64,000 bases of DNA from Calliopsis andreniformis. Its lineage: Eukaryota; Arthropoda; Insecta; Hymenoptera; Andrenidae. Position 1 is the first letter of the stretch. Each line of letters begins with the position of its first letter. The notes under the pieces are model-generated. The model did not search any database, was not told the origin of the DNA, and saw only the letters and a program-made list of their open reading frames with translations. The DNA lies in contig NW_027480423.1 of the NCBI RefSeq assembly GCF_051401765.1, positions 3,472,001 through 3,536,000 of the forward strand, written 5' to 3'. Positions 39,201-52,457 of the stretch are shown here, one piece after another. A program made the translations under genes and the position numbers.

Positions 39201-40847
39201 ATAATTGCTACCAGTGTGAAAGTGATGGTCATTTCTACGTACCGGGCAACCTAGGCTTCACTCTAGGGCGTTGCTCCACCATATCAAACAGTAAGGGCCT
39301 TAGAAGTCAACGCCCGAAGCATTAAACACAAAATAAATAGAACAGTTTTTCCATCATATAAAACGAATAATTGCAACCAGTATGAAAGTTATGGTCATTT
39401 CTACTTTCCGGGCAACATAGGCTTCACCCTAGGGCGTTGCTCCAACAGATTGAATAGTTAGGGCCTTAGAAGTCAATGCCCGAAGCATAAAATACAGAAT
39501 AAATAGAACAGTTTTTCCATCGTATAAAACGAATAATTGCTGCCAGTGTGAAAGTTCTGGTCATTTCTACTTTCCGGGCAACCTAGGCTTCACCCTAGGG
39601 CGTTGCTCCAACAGATTGAATAGTTAGGGCCTTAGAAGTCAATGCCCGAAGCATAGATACAAAATATAAATACAAAAGTTTTTCCATTATATAAAACGAA
39701 TAATTGCAACCAGTATGAAGGTTATGGTCATTTCTACTTTCCGGGCAACCTAGGCTTCACCCTAGGGCGTTGCTCCAACAGACTGAATAGTTAGGGCCTT
39801 AGAAGTCAATGCCCGAAGCATAAAATGCAATAAAAATACAACAGCTTTTCCATCATATAACAGGAATAATTGCAAACAGTGTGAAAGTTATGGTCATTTC
39901 TACGTTCCGGGCAACCTAGGCTTCACTCTAGGGCGTTGCTCGACCAGAGCAAACAGTTAGGGCCTTAGAAGTCAGCGCCCGAAGCATGAAATACAAAATA
40001 AATAGAACAGTTTTTCCATTGTATAAAACGTATAATTGCTACCAGTGTAAAAGTTATAGTCATTTCTACGTTCCGGGCAACCTAGGCTTCACCCTAGGGC
40101 GTTGTTCCACCTGATGGTATAGTTAGGGCCTAAGAAGTCAACGCCAGAAGCATAAAATACGATATAAATATAACAGTTTTTCCATTGTATAAAACGAATA
40201 ATTGCTACCAGTGTAAAAGTTATGGTCATTTCTACGTTCCGGGCAACCTAGGCTACACCCTAGGCCGTTGTTCCACCAGATCGAACAGTTAGGGCCTAAG
40301 AAGTGAACGCCAGAAGCATAAAATACAAAATAAATACAACAGTTTTTCCATCATATAAAACGAATAATTGCAACCAGTATGAAAGTTATGGTCATTTCTA
40401 TTTTCCGAGCAACCTAGGCTTCACCCTAGGGCGTTGCTCCAACAGATTGAATAGTTAGGGCCTTAGAAGTCAACGCCCGAACCATAAAATGCAAAAAAAA
40501 TTCAACAGTGTTTCCATCATATAACAGGAATAATTGCAACCAGTTTGAAAGTGATGGCCAATTCTACGTTCCGGGCAGCCTAGGCTTCACTCTACTGCGT
40601 TGCTCCACCAGATCGAATAGTTAGGTCCTTAGAAGTAAACGCCAGAAGCATAAAATACGATATAAATACAACAGCTTTTCCATCGTATAGAAGGAATAAT
40701 TGCAAACAGTGTGAAAGTAATGGTCATTTCTACGTTCCGGGCAACCTAGGCTATCACTCTACGGTGTTGTTCTACCAGATCGAATAGTTAGGGCCTAAGA
40801 AGTGAACGCCAGAAGCATAAAATACAATATAAATATAACAGTTTTTC

Positions 40848-40864
40848 CATCGTATAAAACGAAT
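40848..40864 (-). other. CENP-B-box-like 17-mer (representative of many copies)
   Basis: Read on the minus strand this is ATTCGTTTTATACGATG. Against the essential positions of the mammalian CENP-B box (NTTCGNNNNANNCGGGN) it keeps TTCG, the central A and the first CG, i.e. 7 of 9, and lacks the last GG. The same 17-mer is at 1-17 and in a large share of monomers. Another class has CATATAACAGGAATAATT at this site and loses the match. A 7-of-9 match somewhere in a 166-bp unit on either strand is not rare by chance (I estimate about 0.4 expected), so this is a resemblance and not a demonstrated binding site. Confidence 0.3.
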
Positions 40865-40911
40865 AATTGCAACCAGTGTGAAAGTTATGGTCATTTCTAC
40901 GTTCCGGGCAA

Positions 40912-40930
40912 CCTAGGCTTCACTCTAGGG
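40912..40930. other. Paired CCTAGG / CTCTAGGG palindromic motif (representative)
   Basis: Nearly every monomer carries CCTAGG, then CTTCAC or CTTCACT, then a second CTAGGG. In the common subclass with CACCCTAGGG the second arm is also CCTAGG within a perfect 8-bp palindrome CCCTAGGG. The two arms are then both direct and inverted repeats of each other and could form a hairpin with a 6-bp stem and a 6-base loop. This is the most GC-rich stretch of the unit. Dyad-rich, non-B-forming DNA has been proposed as a feature of centromeric satellites; any such role here is inference. Confidence 0.5.
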
Positions 40931-42336
40931 CGTTGCTCCACCAGATCAGACAGTTAGGTCCTTAGAAGCCAACGCCCGAAGCATTAAACACAAAATAAAT
41001 AGACAAGTTTTTCCATCATATAAAACGACTAATTGCAACCAGTATGAAAGTTATGGTCATTTCTACTTTCCGGACAACATAGGCTTCACCCTAGGGCGTT
41101 GCTCCAACAGATTGAATAGTTAGGGCCTTAGAAGTCAATGCCCGAAGCATAAAATGCAATAAAAATACAGCAGTTTTTCCATCATATAACAGGAATAATT
41201 GCAACCAATTTGAAAGTGATGTTCATTTCTACGTACCGGGCAACCTAGGCTTCACTCGAGGGCGTCGCTCCACCAGATCGAATAGTTAGGGCCTTAGAAG
41301 TCAACGCCCGAAGCATAAAATACAGAATAAATAGAACAGTTTTTCCATCGTATAAAACGAATAATTGCTGCCAGTGTGAAAGTTCTGGTCATTTCTACTT
41401 TCCGGGCAACCTAGGCTTCACCCTAGGGCGTTGTTCCACCTGATGGTATAGTTAGGGCCTAAGAAGTCAACGCCAGAAGCATAAAATACGATATAAATAT
41501 AACAGTTTTTCCATTGTATAAAACGAATAATTGCTACCAGTGTAAAAGTTATGGTCATTTCTACGTTCCGGGCAACCTAGGCTACACCCTAGGCCGTTGT
41601 TCCACCAGATCGAACAGTTAGGGCCTAAGAAGTGAACGCCAGAAGCATAAAATACAAAATAAATACAACAGTTTTTCCATCATATAAAACGAATAATTGC
41701 AACCAGTATGAAAGTTATGGTCATTTCTATTTTCCGAGCAACCTAGGCTTCACCCTAGGGCGTTGCTGCAACAGATTGAATAGTTAGGGCCTTAGAAGTC
41801 AACGCCCGAACCATAAAATGCAAAAAAAATTCAACAGTGTTTCCATCATATAACAGGAATAATTGCAACCAGTTTGAAAGTGATGGCCAATTCTACGTTC
41901 CGGGAGGCCTAGGCTTCACTCTACTGCGTTGCTCCACCAGATCGAATAGTTAGGTCCTTAGAAGTAAACGCCAGAAGCATAAAATACGATATAAATACAA
42001 CAGCTTTTCCATCGTATAGAAGGAATAATTGCAAACAGTGTGAAAGTAATGGTCATTTCTACGTTCCGGGCAACCTAGGCTATCACTCTACGGTGTTGTT
42101 CCACCAGATCGAATAGTTAGGGCCTAAGAAGTGAACGCCAGAAGCATTAAATACAATATAAATATAACAGTTTTTACATCGTATAAAACGAATAATAGCA
42201 ACCAGTATGAAACTTATGGTCATTTCTACGTTCCGGGCAACCTAGGCTTCACTCTAGGGCGTTGCTCCACCAGATCAAACAGTTAGGGCTTTAGAAGTCA
42301 ACGCCCGAAGCATAAAATACAAAATAAATAGAACAG

Positions 42337-43974
42337 TTTTTCCATCATATAAAACGAATAATTGCAACCAGTATGAAAGTTATGGTCATTTCTACTTTCC
42401 GGGCAACCTAGGCTTCACCCTAGGGCGTTGCTCCAACAGATTGAATAGTTAGGGCCTTAGAAGTCAATGCCCGAAGCATAAAATGCAATAAAAATACAAC
42501 AGTTTTTCCATCATATAACAGGAATAATTGCAACCAATTTGAAAGTGATGGTCATATCTACGTACCGGGCAACCTAGGCTTCACCCTAGGGCGTTGCTCC
42601 AACAGATTGAATAGTTAGGGCCTTAGAAGTCAACGCCCGAACCATAAAATGCAAAAAAAATTCAACAGTGTTTCCATCATATAACAGGAATAATTGCAAC
42701 CAGTTTGAAAGTGATGGCCAATTCTACGTTCCGGGCAGCCTAGGCTTCACTCTACTGCGTTGCTCCACCAGATCGAATAGTTAGGTCCTTAGAAGTAAAC
42801 GCCAGAAGCATAAAATACGATATAAATACAACAGCTTTTCCATCGTATAGAAGGAATAATTGCAAACAGTGTGAAAGTAATGGTCATTTCTACGTTCCGG
42901 GCAACCTAGGCTATCACTCTACGGTGTTGTTCTACCAGATCGAATAGTTAGGGCCTAAGAAGTGAACGCCAGAAGCATAAAATACAATATAAATATAACA
43001 GTTTTTCCATCGTATAAAACGAATAATTGCAACCAGTGTGAAAGTTATGGTCATTTCTACGTTCCGGGCAACCTAGGCTTCACTCTAGGGCGTTGCTCCA
43101 CCAGATCAGACAGTTAGGTCCTTAGAAGCCAACGCCCGAAGCATTAAACACAAAATAAATAGAACAGTTTTTCCATCATATAAAACGACTAATTGCAACC
43201 AGTATGAAAGTTATGGTCATTTCTACTTTCCGGACAACATAGGCTTCACCCTAGGGCGTTGCTCCAACAGATTGAATAGTTAGGGCCTTAGAAGTCAATG
43301 CCCGAAGCATAAAATGCAATAAAAATACAGCAGTTTTTCCATCATATAACAGGAATAATTGCAACCAATTTGAAAGTGATGTTCATTTCTAGCAACCTAG
43401 GCTTCACTCGAGGGCGTTGCTCCACCAGATCGAATAGTTAGGGCCTTAGAAGTCAACGCGCGAAGCATAAAATACAGAATAAATAGAACAGTTTTTCCAT
43501 CGTATAAAACGAATAATTGCTGCCAGTGTGAAAGTTCTGGTCATTTCTACTTTCCGGGCAACCTAGGCTTCACCCTAGGGCGTTGCTCCAACAGATTGAA
43601 TAGTTAGGGCCTTAGAAGTCAATGCCCGAAGCATAGATACAAAATATAAATACAAAAGTTTTTCCATTATATAAAACGAATAATTGCAACCAGTATGAAA
43701 GTTATGGTCATTTCTACTTTCCGGGCAACCTAGGCTTCACCCTAGGGCGTTGCTCCAACAGACTGAATAGTTAGGGCCTTAGAAGTCAATGCCCGAAGCA
43801 TAAAATGCAATAAAAATACAACAGCTTTTCCATCATATAACAGGAATAATTGCAAACAGTGTGAAAGTTATGGTCATTTCTACGTTCCGGGCGACCTAGG
43901 CTTCACTCTAGGGCGTTGCTCCACCAGATCAAACAGTTAGGGCTTTAGAAGTCAACGCCCGAAGCATAAAATAC
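42337..43974. repeat. Spacer block between the two large duplicated segments
   Basis: About ten monomers. The first ones resemble 35.0-35.3 kb. Near 42580 TACCGGGCAACC is joined to TTCACCCTAGGGCG instead of the usual TTCACTCGAGGGCG, an apparent exchange point. From about 42600 it follows the 11-monomer chain, and 42753-43945 repeats at 44573-45765 (1820 bp, i.e. 11 monomers minus the 8-bp deletion plus small change) and matches 35613 onward. It ends where GGGCTTTAGAAG replaces GGGCCTTAGAAG. Confidence 0.75.
43391..43392. other. 8-bp deletion junction (marker), copy b
   Basis: Same junction as at 36253/36254, inside the 11-monomer block 42753-43945. The adjacent bases GTCAACGCGCGAAGC (about 43453) are shared with the copy at 45211 but not with the one at 36253, so copies b and c are the closest pair. 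Confidence 0.83.
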
Positions 43975-46900
43975 AAAATAAATAGAACAGTTTTTCCATC
44001 ATATAAAACGAATAATTGCAACCAGTATGAAAGTTATGGTCATTTCTACTTTCCGGGCAACCTAGGCTTCACCCTAGGGCGTTGCTCCAACAGATTGAAT
44101 AGTTAGGGCCTTAGAAGTCAATGCCCGAAGCATAAAATGCAATAAAAATACAACAGTTTTTCCATCATATAACAGGAATAATTGCAACCAATTTGAAAGT
44201 GATGGTCATATCTACGTACCGGGCAACCTAGGCTTCACTCGAGGGCGTTGCTCCACCAGATCGAATAGTTAGGGCCTTAGAAGTCAACGCCCGAAGCATA
44301 AAATACAGAATAAATAGAACAGTTTTTCCATCGTATAAAACGAATAATTGCTGCCAGTGTGAAAGTTCTGGTCATTTCTATTTTCCGAGCAACCTAGGCT
44401 TCACCCTAGGGCGTTGCTCCAACAGATTGAATAGTTAGGGCCTTAGAAGTCAACGCCCGAACCATAAAATGCAAAAAAAATTCAACAGTGTTTCCATCAT
44501 ATAACAGGAATAATTGCAACCAGTTTGAAAGTGATGGCCAATTCTACGTTCCGGGCAGCCTAGGCTTCACTCTACTGCGTTGCTCCACCAGATCGAATAG
44601 TTAGGTCCTTAGAAGTAAACGCCAGAAGCATAAAATACGATATAAATACAACAGCTTTTCCATCGTATAGAAGGAATAATTGCAAACAGTGTGAAAGTAA
44701 TGGTCATTTCTACGTTCCGGGCAACCTAGGCTATCACTCTACGGTGTTGTTCTACCAGATCGAATAGTTAGGGCCTAAGAAGTGAACGCCAGAAGCATAA
44801 AATACAATATAAATATAACAGTTTTTCCATCGTATAAAACGAATAATTGCAACCAGTGTGAAAGTTATGGTCATTTCTACGTTCCGGGCAACCTAGGCTT
44901 CACTCTAGGGCGTTGCTCCACCAGATCAGACAGTTAGGTCCTTAGAAGCCAACGCCCGAAGCATTAAACACAAAATAAATAGAACAGTTTTTCCATCATA
45001 TAAAACGACTAATTGCAACCAGTATGAAAGTTATGGTCATTTCTACTTTCCGGACAACATAGGCTTCACCCTAGGGCGTTGCTCCAACAGATTGAATAGT
45101 TAGGGCCTTAGAAGTCAATGCCCGAAGCATAAAATGCAATAAAAATACAGCAGTTTTTCCATCATATAACAGGAATAATTGCAACCAATTTGAAAGTGAT
45201 GTTCATTTCTAGCAACCTAGGCTTCACTCGAGGGCGTTGCTCCACCAGATCGAATAGTTAGGGCCTTAGAAGTCAACGCGCGAAGCATAAAATACAGAAT
45301 AAATAGAACAGTTTTTCCATCGTATAAAACGAATAATTGCTGCCAGTGTGAAAGTTCTGGTCATTTCTACTTTCCGGGCAACCTAGGCTTCACCCTAGGG
45401 CGTTGCTCCAACAGATTGAATAGTTAGGGCCTTAGAAGTCAATGCCCGAAGCATAGATACAAAATATAAATACAAAAGTTTTTCCATTATATAAAACGAA
45501 TAATTGCAACCAGTATGAAAGTTATGGTCATTTCTACTTTCCGGGCAACCTAGGCTTCACCCTAGGGCGTTGCTCCAACAGACTGAATAGTTAGGGCCTT
45601 AGAAGTCAATGCCCGAAGCATAAAATGCAATAAAAATACAACAGCTTTTCCATCATATAACAGGAATAATTGCAAACAGTGTGAAAGTTATGGTCATTTC
45701 TACGTTCCGGGCGACCTAGGCTTCACTCTAGGGCGTTGCTCCACCAGATCAAACAGTTAGGGCCTTAGAAGTCAACGCCCGAAGCAAGAAATACAAAATA
45801 AATAGAACAGTTTTTCCATTGTATAAAACGTATAATTGCTACCAGTGTAAAAGTTATAGTGATTTCTACGTTCCGGGCAACCTAGGCTTCACCCTAGGGC
45901 GTTCTTCCACCTGATGGTATAGTTAGGGCCTAAGAAGTCAACGCCAGAAGCATAAAATACGATATAAATATAACAGTTTTTCCATTGTATAAAACGAATA
46001 ATTGCTACCAGTGTAAAAGTTATGGTCATTTCTACGTTCCGGGCAACCTAGGCTACACCCTAGGCCGCTGTTCCACCAGATCGAACAGTTAGGGCCTAAG
46101 AAGTGAACGCCAGAAGCATAAAATACAAAATAAATACAACAGTTTTTCCATCATATAAAACGAATAATTGCAACCAGTATGAAAGTTATGGTCATTTCTA
46201 TTTTCCGAGCAACCTAGGCTTCACCCTAGGGCGTTGCTCCAACAGATTGAATAGTTAGGGCCTTAGAAGTCAACGCCCGAACCATAAAATGCAAAAAAAA
46301 TTCAACAGTGTTTCCATCATATAACAGGAATAATTGCAACCAGTTTGAAAGTGATGGCCAATTCTACGTTCCGGGCAGCCTAGGCTTCACTCTACTGCGT
46401 TGCTCCACCAGATCGAATAGTTAGGTCCTTAGAAGTAAACGCCAGAAGCATAAAATACGATATAAATACAACAGCTTTTCCATCGTATAGAAGGAATAAT
46501 TGCAAACAGTGTGAAAGTAATGGTCATTTCTACGTTCCGGGCAACCTAGGCTATCACTCTACGGTGTTGTTCCACCAGATCGAATAGTTAGGGCCTAAGA
46601 AGTGAACGCCAGAAGCATTAAATACAATATAAATATAACAGTTTTTCCATCGTATAAAACGAATAATAGCAACCAGTGTGAAAGTTATGGTCATTTCTAC
46701 GTTCCGGGCAACCTGGGCTTCACTCTACGGTGTTGTTCCACCAGATCGAATAGTTAGGGCCTAAGAAGTGAACGCCAGAAGCATAAAATACAATATAAAT
46801 ATAACAGTTTTTACATCGTATAAAACGAATAATAGCAACCAGTATGAAACTTATGGTCATTTCTACGTTCCGGGCAACCTAGGCTTCACTCTAGGGCGTT

Positions 46901-49900
46901 GCTCCACCAGATCAAACAGTTAGGGCTTTAGAAGTCAACGCCCGAAGCATAAAATACAAAATAAATGGAACAGTTTTTCCATTGTATATAACGAATAATT
47001 GGTACCAGTGTAAAAGTTATGGTCATTTCTACGTTCCGAGCAACCTAGGCTTCACCCTAGGGCGTTGCTCCAACAGATTGAGTAGTTAGGGCCTTAGAAG
47101 TCAACGCCCGAACCATAAAATGCAAAAAAAATTCAACAGTGTTTCCATCATATAACAGGAATAGTTGCAACTAGTTTGAAAGTGACGGCCAATTCTACGT
47201 TCCGGGCAGCCTAGGCTTCACTCTAGGGCGTTGCTCCACCAGATCGAATAGTTAGTGCCTTAGAAGTCAACGCCAGAAGCATAAAATACAATACAAATAC
47301 AACAGCTTTTCCATCGTATAAAACGAATAATTGCAACCAGTATGAAAGTGATGGCCAATTCTACTTTCCGAGCAACCTAGGCTTCACCCTAGGGCGTTGC
47401 TCCAACAGATTGAATAGTTAGGGCCTTAGAAGTCAACGCCCGAACCATAAAATGCAAAAAAGATTCAACAGTGTTTCCATCATATAACAGGAATAATTGC
47501 AACCAGTTTGAAAGTGAAGGGCAATTCTACGTTCCGGGCAACCTAGGCTTCACTCTAGGGCGTTGCTCCACCAGATCGAATAGTTAGTGCCTTAGAAGTC
47601 AACGCCAGAAGCATAAAATACGATACAAATACAACAGTTTTTCCATCGTATAAAACGAATAATTGTAACCAGTATGAAACTTATGGTCATTTCTACTTTC
47701 CGAGCAACCTAGGCTTCACCCTAGGGCGTTGCTCCAACAGATTGAATAGTTAGGGCCTTAGAAGTCAACGCCCGAACCATAAAATGCAAAAAAAAATACA
47801 ACAGTGTTTCCATCATACAACAGGAGTAATTGCAACCAGTTTGAAAGTGATGGCCAATTCTACGTTCCGGGCAACCTAGGTTTCACTCCAGGGCGTTGGT
47901 CCACCAGACCGAATAGTTACGGCCTAAGAAGTCAACGCCAGAAGCATAAAATACGATATAAATACAACAGCTTTTCCATCGTATAAAACGAGTAATTGCA
48001 ATCAGTGTGAAAGTAATGGTCATTTCTACGTTCCGGGCAACCTAGGCTTCACTCTAGGGCGTTGCTCCACCAGATCGAATAGTTAGTGCCTTAGAAGTCA
48101 ACGCCAGAAGCATAAAATACGATACAAATACAACAGTTTTTCCATCGTATAAAACGAATAATTGTAACCAGTATGAAACTTATGGTCATTTCTACTTTCC
48201 GAGCAACCTAGGCTTCACCCTAGGGCGTTGCTCCAACAGATTGAATAGTTAGGGCCTTAGAAGTCAACGCCCGAACCATAAAATGCAAAAAAAAATACAA
48301 CAGTGTTTCCATCATACAACAGGAGTAATTGCAACCAGTTTGAAAGTGATGGCCAATTCTACGTTCCGGGCAACCTAGGTTTCACTCCAGGGCGTTGGTC
48401 CACCAGACCGAATAGTTACGGCCTAAGAAGTCAACGCCAGAAGCATAAAATACGATATAAATACAACAGCTTTTCCATCGTATAAAACGAGTAATTGCAA
48501 TCAGTGTGAAAGTAATGGTCATTTCTACGTTCCGTGCAACCTAGGCTTCACCCTAGGGCGTTGCTCCACCAGATCAAACAGTTAGGGCATTAGAAGCCAA
48601 CGCCCGAAGCATTAAATACAAAATAAATAGAACAGTTTTTCCACTGTATAAAACGAATAATTGCTACCAGTGTAAAAGTTATGGTCATTTCTACTTTCCG
48701 AGCAACCTAGACTTCACCCTAGGGCGTTGCTCCAACAGATTGAATAGTTAGGGCCTTAGAAGTCAACGCCAGAAGCATAAAATGCAATAAAAATACAGCA
48801 GTGTTTCCATCGTATAAAACGAATAATTGCTACCAGTGTGAAAGTGATGGTCATTTCTACGTACCGGGCAACCTAGGCTTCACTCTAGGGCGTTGCTCCA
48901 CCATATCAAACAGTAAGGGCCTTAGAAGTCAACGCCCGAAGCATTAAACACAAAATAAATAGAACAGTTTTTCCATCATATAAAACGAATAATTGCAACC
49001 AGTATGAAAGTTATGGTCATTTCTACTTTCCGGGCAACATAGGCTTCACCCTAGGGCGTTGCTCCAACAGATTGAATAGTTAGGGCCTTAGAAGTCAATG
49101 CCCGAAGCATAAAATACAGAATAAATAGAACAGTTTTTCCATCGTATAAAACGAATAATTGCTGCCAGTGTGAAAGTTCTGGTCATTTCTACTTTCCGGG
49201 CAACCTAGGCTTCACCCTAGGGCGTTGCTCCAACAGATTGAATAGTTAGGGCCTTAGAAGTCAATGCCCGAAGCATAGATACAAAATATAAATACAAAAG
49301 TTTTTCCATTATATAAAACGAATAATTGCAACCAGTATGAAGGTTATGGTCATTTCTACTTTCCGGGCAACCTAGGCTTCACCCTAGGGCGTTGCTCCAA
49401 CAGACTGAATAGTTAGGGCCTTAGAAGTCAATGCCCGAAGCATAAAATGCAATAAAAATACAACAGCTTTTCCATCATATAACAGGAATAATTGCAAACA
49501 GTGTGAAAGTTATGGTCATTTCTACGTTCCGGGCAACCTAGGCTTCACTCTAGGGCGTTGCTCGACCAGAGCAAACAGTTAGGGCCTAAGAAGTCAACGC
49601 CAGAAGCATAAAATACGATATAAATATAACAGTTTTTCCATTGTATAAAACGAATAATTGCTACCAGTGTAAAAGTTATGGTCATTTCTACGTTCCGGGC
49701 AACCTAGGCTACACCCTAGGCCGTTGTTCCACCAGATCGAACAGTTAGGGCCTAAGAAGTGAACGCCAGAAGCATAAAATACAAAATAAATACAACAGTT
49801 TTTCCATCATATAAAACGAATAATTGCAACCAGTATGAAAGTTATGGTCATTTCTATTTTCCGAGCAACCTAGGCTTCACCCTAGGGCGTTGCTCCAACA

Positions 49901-52457
49901 GATTGAATAGTTAGGGCCTTAGAAGTCAACGCCCGAACCATAAAATGCAAAAAAAATTCAACAGTGTTTCCATCATATAACAGGAATAATTGCAACCAGT
50001 TTGAAAGTGATGGCCAATTCTACGTTCCGGGCAGCCTAGGCTTCACTCTACTGCGTTGCTCCACCAGATCGAATAGTTAGGTCCTTAGAAGTAAACGCCA
50101 GAAGCATAAAATACGATATAAATACAACAGCTTTTCCATCGTATAGAAGGAATAATTGCAAACAGTGTGAAAGTAATGGTCATTTCTACGTTCCGGGCAA
50201 CCTAGGCTATCACTCTACGGTGTTGTTCTACCAGATCGAATAGTTAGGGCCTAAGAAGTGAACGCCAGAAGCATAAAATACAATATAAATATAACAGTTT
50301 TTCCATCGTATAAAACGAATAATTGCAACCAGTGTGAAAGTTATGGTCATTTCTACGTTCCGGGCAACCTAGGCTTCACTCTAGGGCGTTGCTCCACCAG
50401 ATCAGACAGTTAGGTCCTTAGAAGCCAACGCCCGAAGCATTAAACACAAAATAAATAGAACAGTTTTTCCATCATATAAAACGACTAATTGCAACCAGTA
50501 TGAAAGTTATGGTCATTTCTACTTTCCGGACAACATAGGCTTCACCCTAGGGCGTTGCTCCAACAGATTGAATAGTTAGGGCCTTAGAAGTCAATGCCCG
50601 AAGCATAAAATGCAATAAAAATACAGCAGTTTTTCCATCATATAACAGGAATAATTGCAACCAATTTGAAAGTGATGTTCATTTCTACGTACCGGGCAAC
50701 CTAGGCTTCACTCGAGGGCGTTGCTCCACCAGATCGAATAGTTAGGGCCTTAGAAGTCAACGCCCGAAGCATAAAATACAGAATAAATAGAACAGTTTTT
50801 CCATCGTATAAAACGAATAATTGCTGCCAGTGTGAAAGTTCTGGTCATTTCTACTTTCCGGGCAACCTAGGCTTCACCCTAGGGCGTTGCTCCAACAGAT
50901 TGAATAGTTAGGGCCTTAGAAGTCAATGCCCGAAGCATAGATACAAAATATAAATACAAAAGTTTTTCCATTATATAAAACGAATAATTGCAACCAGTAT
51001 GAAAGTTATGGTCATTTCTACTTTCCGGGCAACCTAGGCTTCACCCTAGGGCGTTGCTCCAACAGACTGAATAGTTAGGGCCTTAGAAGTCAATGCCCGA
51101 AGCATAAAATGCAATAAAAATACAACAGCTTTTCCATCATATAACAGGAATAATTGCAAACAGTGTGAAAGTTATGGTCATTTCTACGTTCCGGGCGACC
51201 TAGGCTTCACTCTAGGGCGTTGCTCCACCAGATCAAACAGTTAGGGCCTTAGAAGTCAACGCCCGAAGCATGAAATACAAAATAAATAGAACAGTTTTTC
51301 CATTGTATAAAACGTATAATTGCTACCAGTGTAAAAGTTATAGTCATTTCTACGTTCCGGGCAACCTAGGCTTCACCCTAGGGCGTTGTTCCACCTGATG
51401 GTATAGTTAGGGCCTAAGAAGTCAACGCCAGAAGCATAAAATACGATATAAATATAACAGTTTTTCCATTGTATAAAACGAATAATTGCTACCAGTGTAA
51501 AAGTTATGGTCATTTCTACGTTCCGGGCAACCTAGGCTACACCCTAGGCCGTTGTTCCACCAGATCGAACAGTTAGGGCCTAAGAAGTGAACGCCAGAAG
51601 CATAAAATACAAAATAAATACAACAGTTTTTCCATCATATAAAACGAATAATTGCAACCAGTATGAAAGTTATGGTCATTTCTATTTTCCGAGCAACCTA
51701 GGCTTCACCCTAGGGCGTTGCTGCAACAGATTGAATAGTTAGGGCCTTAGAAGTCAACGCCCGAACCATAAAATGCAAAAAAAATTCAACAGTGTTTCCA
51801 TCATATAACAGGAATAATTGCAACCAGTTTGAAAGTGATGGCCAATTCTACGTTCCGGGCAGCCTAGGCTTCACTCTACTGCGTTGCTCCACCAGATCGA
51901 ATAGTTAGGTCCTTAGAAGTAAACGCCAGAAGCATAAAATACGATATAAATACAACAGCTTTTCCATCGTATAGAAGGAATAATTGCAAACAGTGTGAAA
52001 GTAATGGTCATTTCTACGTTCCGGGCAACCTAGGCTATCACTCTACGGTGTTGTTCCACCAGATCGAATAGTTAGGGCCTAAGAAGTGAACGCCAGAAGC
52101 ATTAAATACAATATAAATATAACAGTTTTTCCATCGTATAAAACGAATAATAGCAACCAGTGTGAAAGTTATGGTCATTTCTACGTTCCGGGCAACCTGG
52201 GCTTCACTCTACGGTGTTGTTCCACCAGATCGAATAGTTAGGGCCTAAGAAGTGAACGCCAGAAGCATAAAATACAATATAAATATAACAGTTTTTACAT
52301 CGTATAAAACGAATAATAGCAACCAGTATGAAACTTATGGTCATTTCTACGTTCCGGGCAACCTAGGCTTCACTCTAGGGCGTTGCTCCACCAGATCAAA
52401 CAGTTAGGGCTTTAGAAGTCAACGCCCGAAGCATAAAATACAAAATAAATAGAACAG
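43975..52457. repeat. Large duplicated segment, right copy (about 51 monomers)
   Basis: Right partner of 35015-42336 and seven monomers longer. The extra monomers lie at about 47130-47794 (four), within about 50.89-51.39 kb (three) and near 52.13-52.29 kb (one). One monomer present on the left (about 39.965-40.13 kb) is missing at about 49.58 kb. Both copies keep the same order of variant monomers, the same A-tract units and the same 8-bp deletion (here 45211/45212). Confidence 0.85.
45211..45212. other. 8-bp deletion junction (marker), copy c
   Basis: Third copy of the same junction, 1820 bp from copy b and 8958 bp from copy a. It confirms alignment of the two large segments and the tandem 11-monomer duplication between 42.7 and 45.8 kb. 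Confidence 0.83.

Larger units (their letters stand above)
40842..41007. repeat. Representative near-consensus 166-bp monomer
   Basis: This copy, counted from one T-tract to the next, is exactly 166 bp and close to the majority sequence. In order it holds: T-tract; box-like site (40848-40864); GCAACCAGTGTGAAAG segment; GC-richer centre with a CCTAGG palindrome (40912-40917) and a related CTCTAGGG (40923-40930); the CCACCAGATC segment, where this copy has CAGACAG in place of the usual GAATAG; and an AT-rich tail leading into the next T-tract. It is a reference for reading the other entries. No promoter, RNA gene or coding potential is implied. Confidence 0.85.
35015..42336. repeat. Large duplicated segment, left copy (about 44 monomers)
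   Basis: Matches 43975-52457. The spacing changes in steps: 8958 bp up to about 38.15 kb, 9622 bp to about 39.96 kb, 9456 bp to about 41.43 kb, 9955 bp to about 42.17 kb, then 10121 bp. The steps are +4, -1, +3 and +1 monomers. This copy carries the 8-bp deletion at 36253/36254 and the private change GTTGCTGCAACAG near 41764, both shared with the right copy at the expected places. Between steps only scattered substitutions are seen. Confidence 0.85.
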
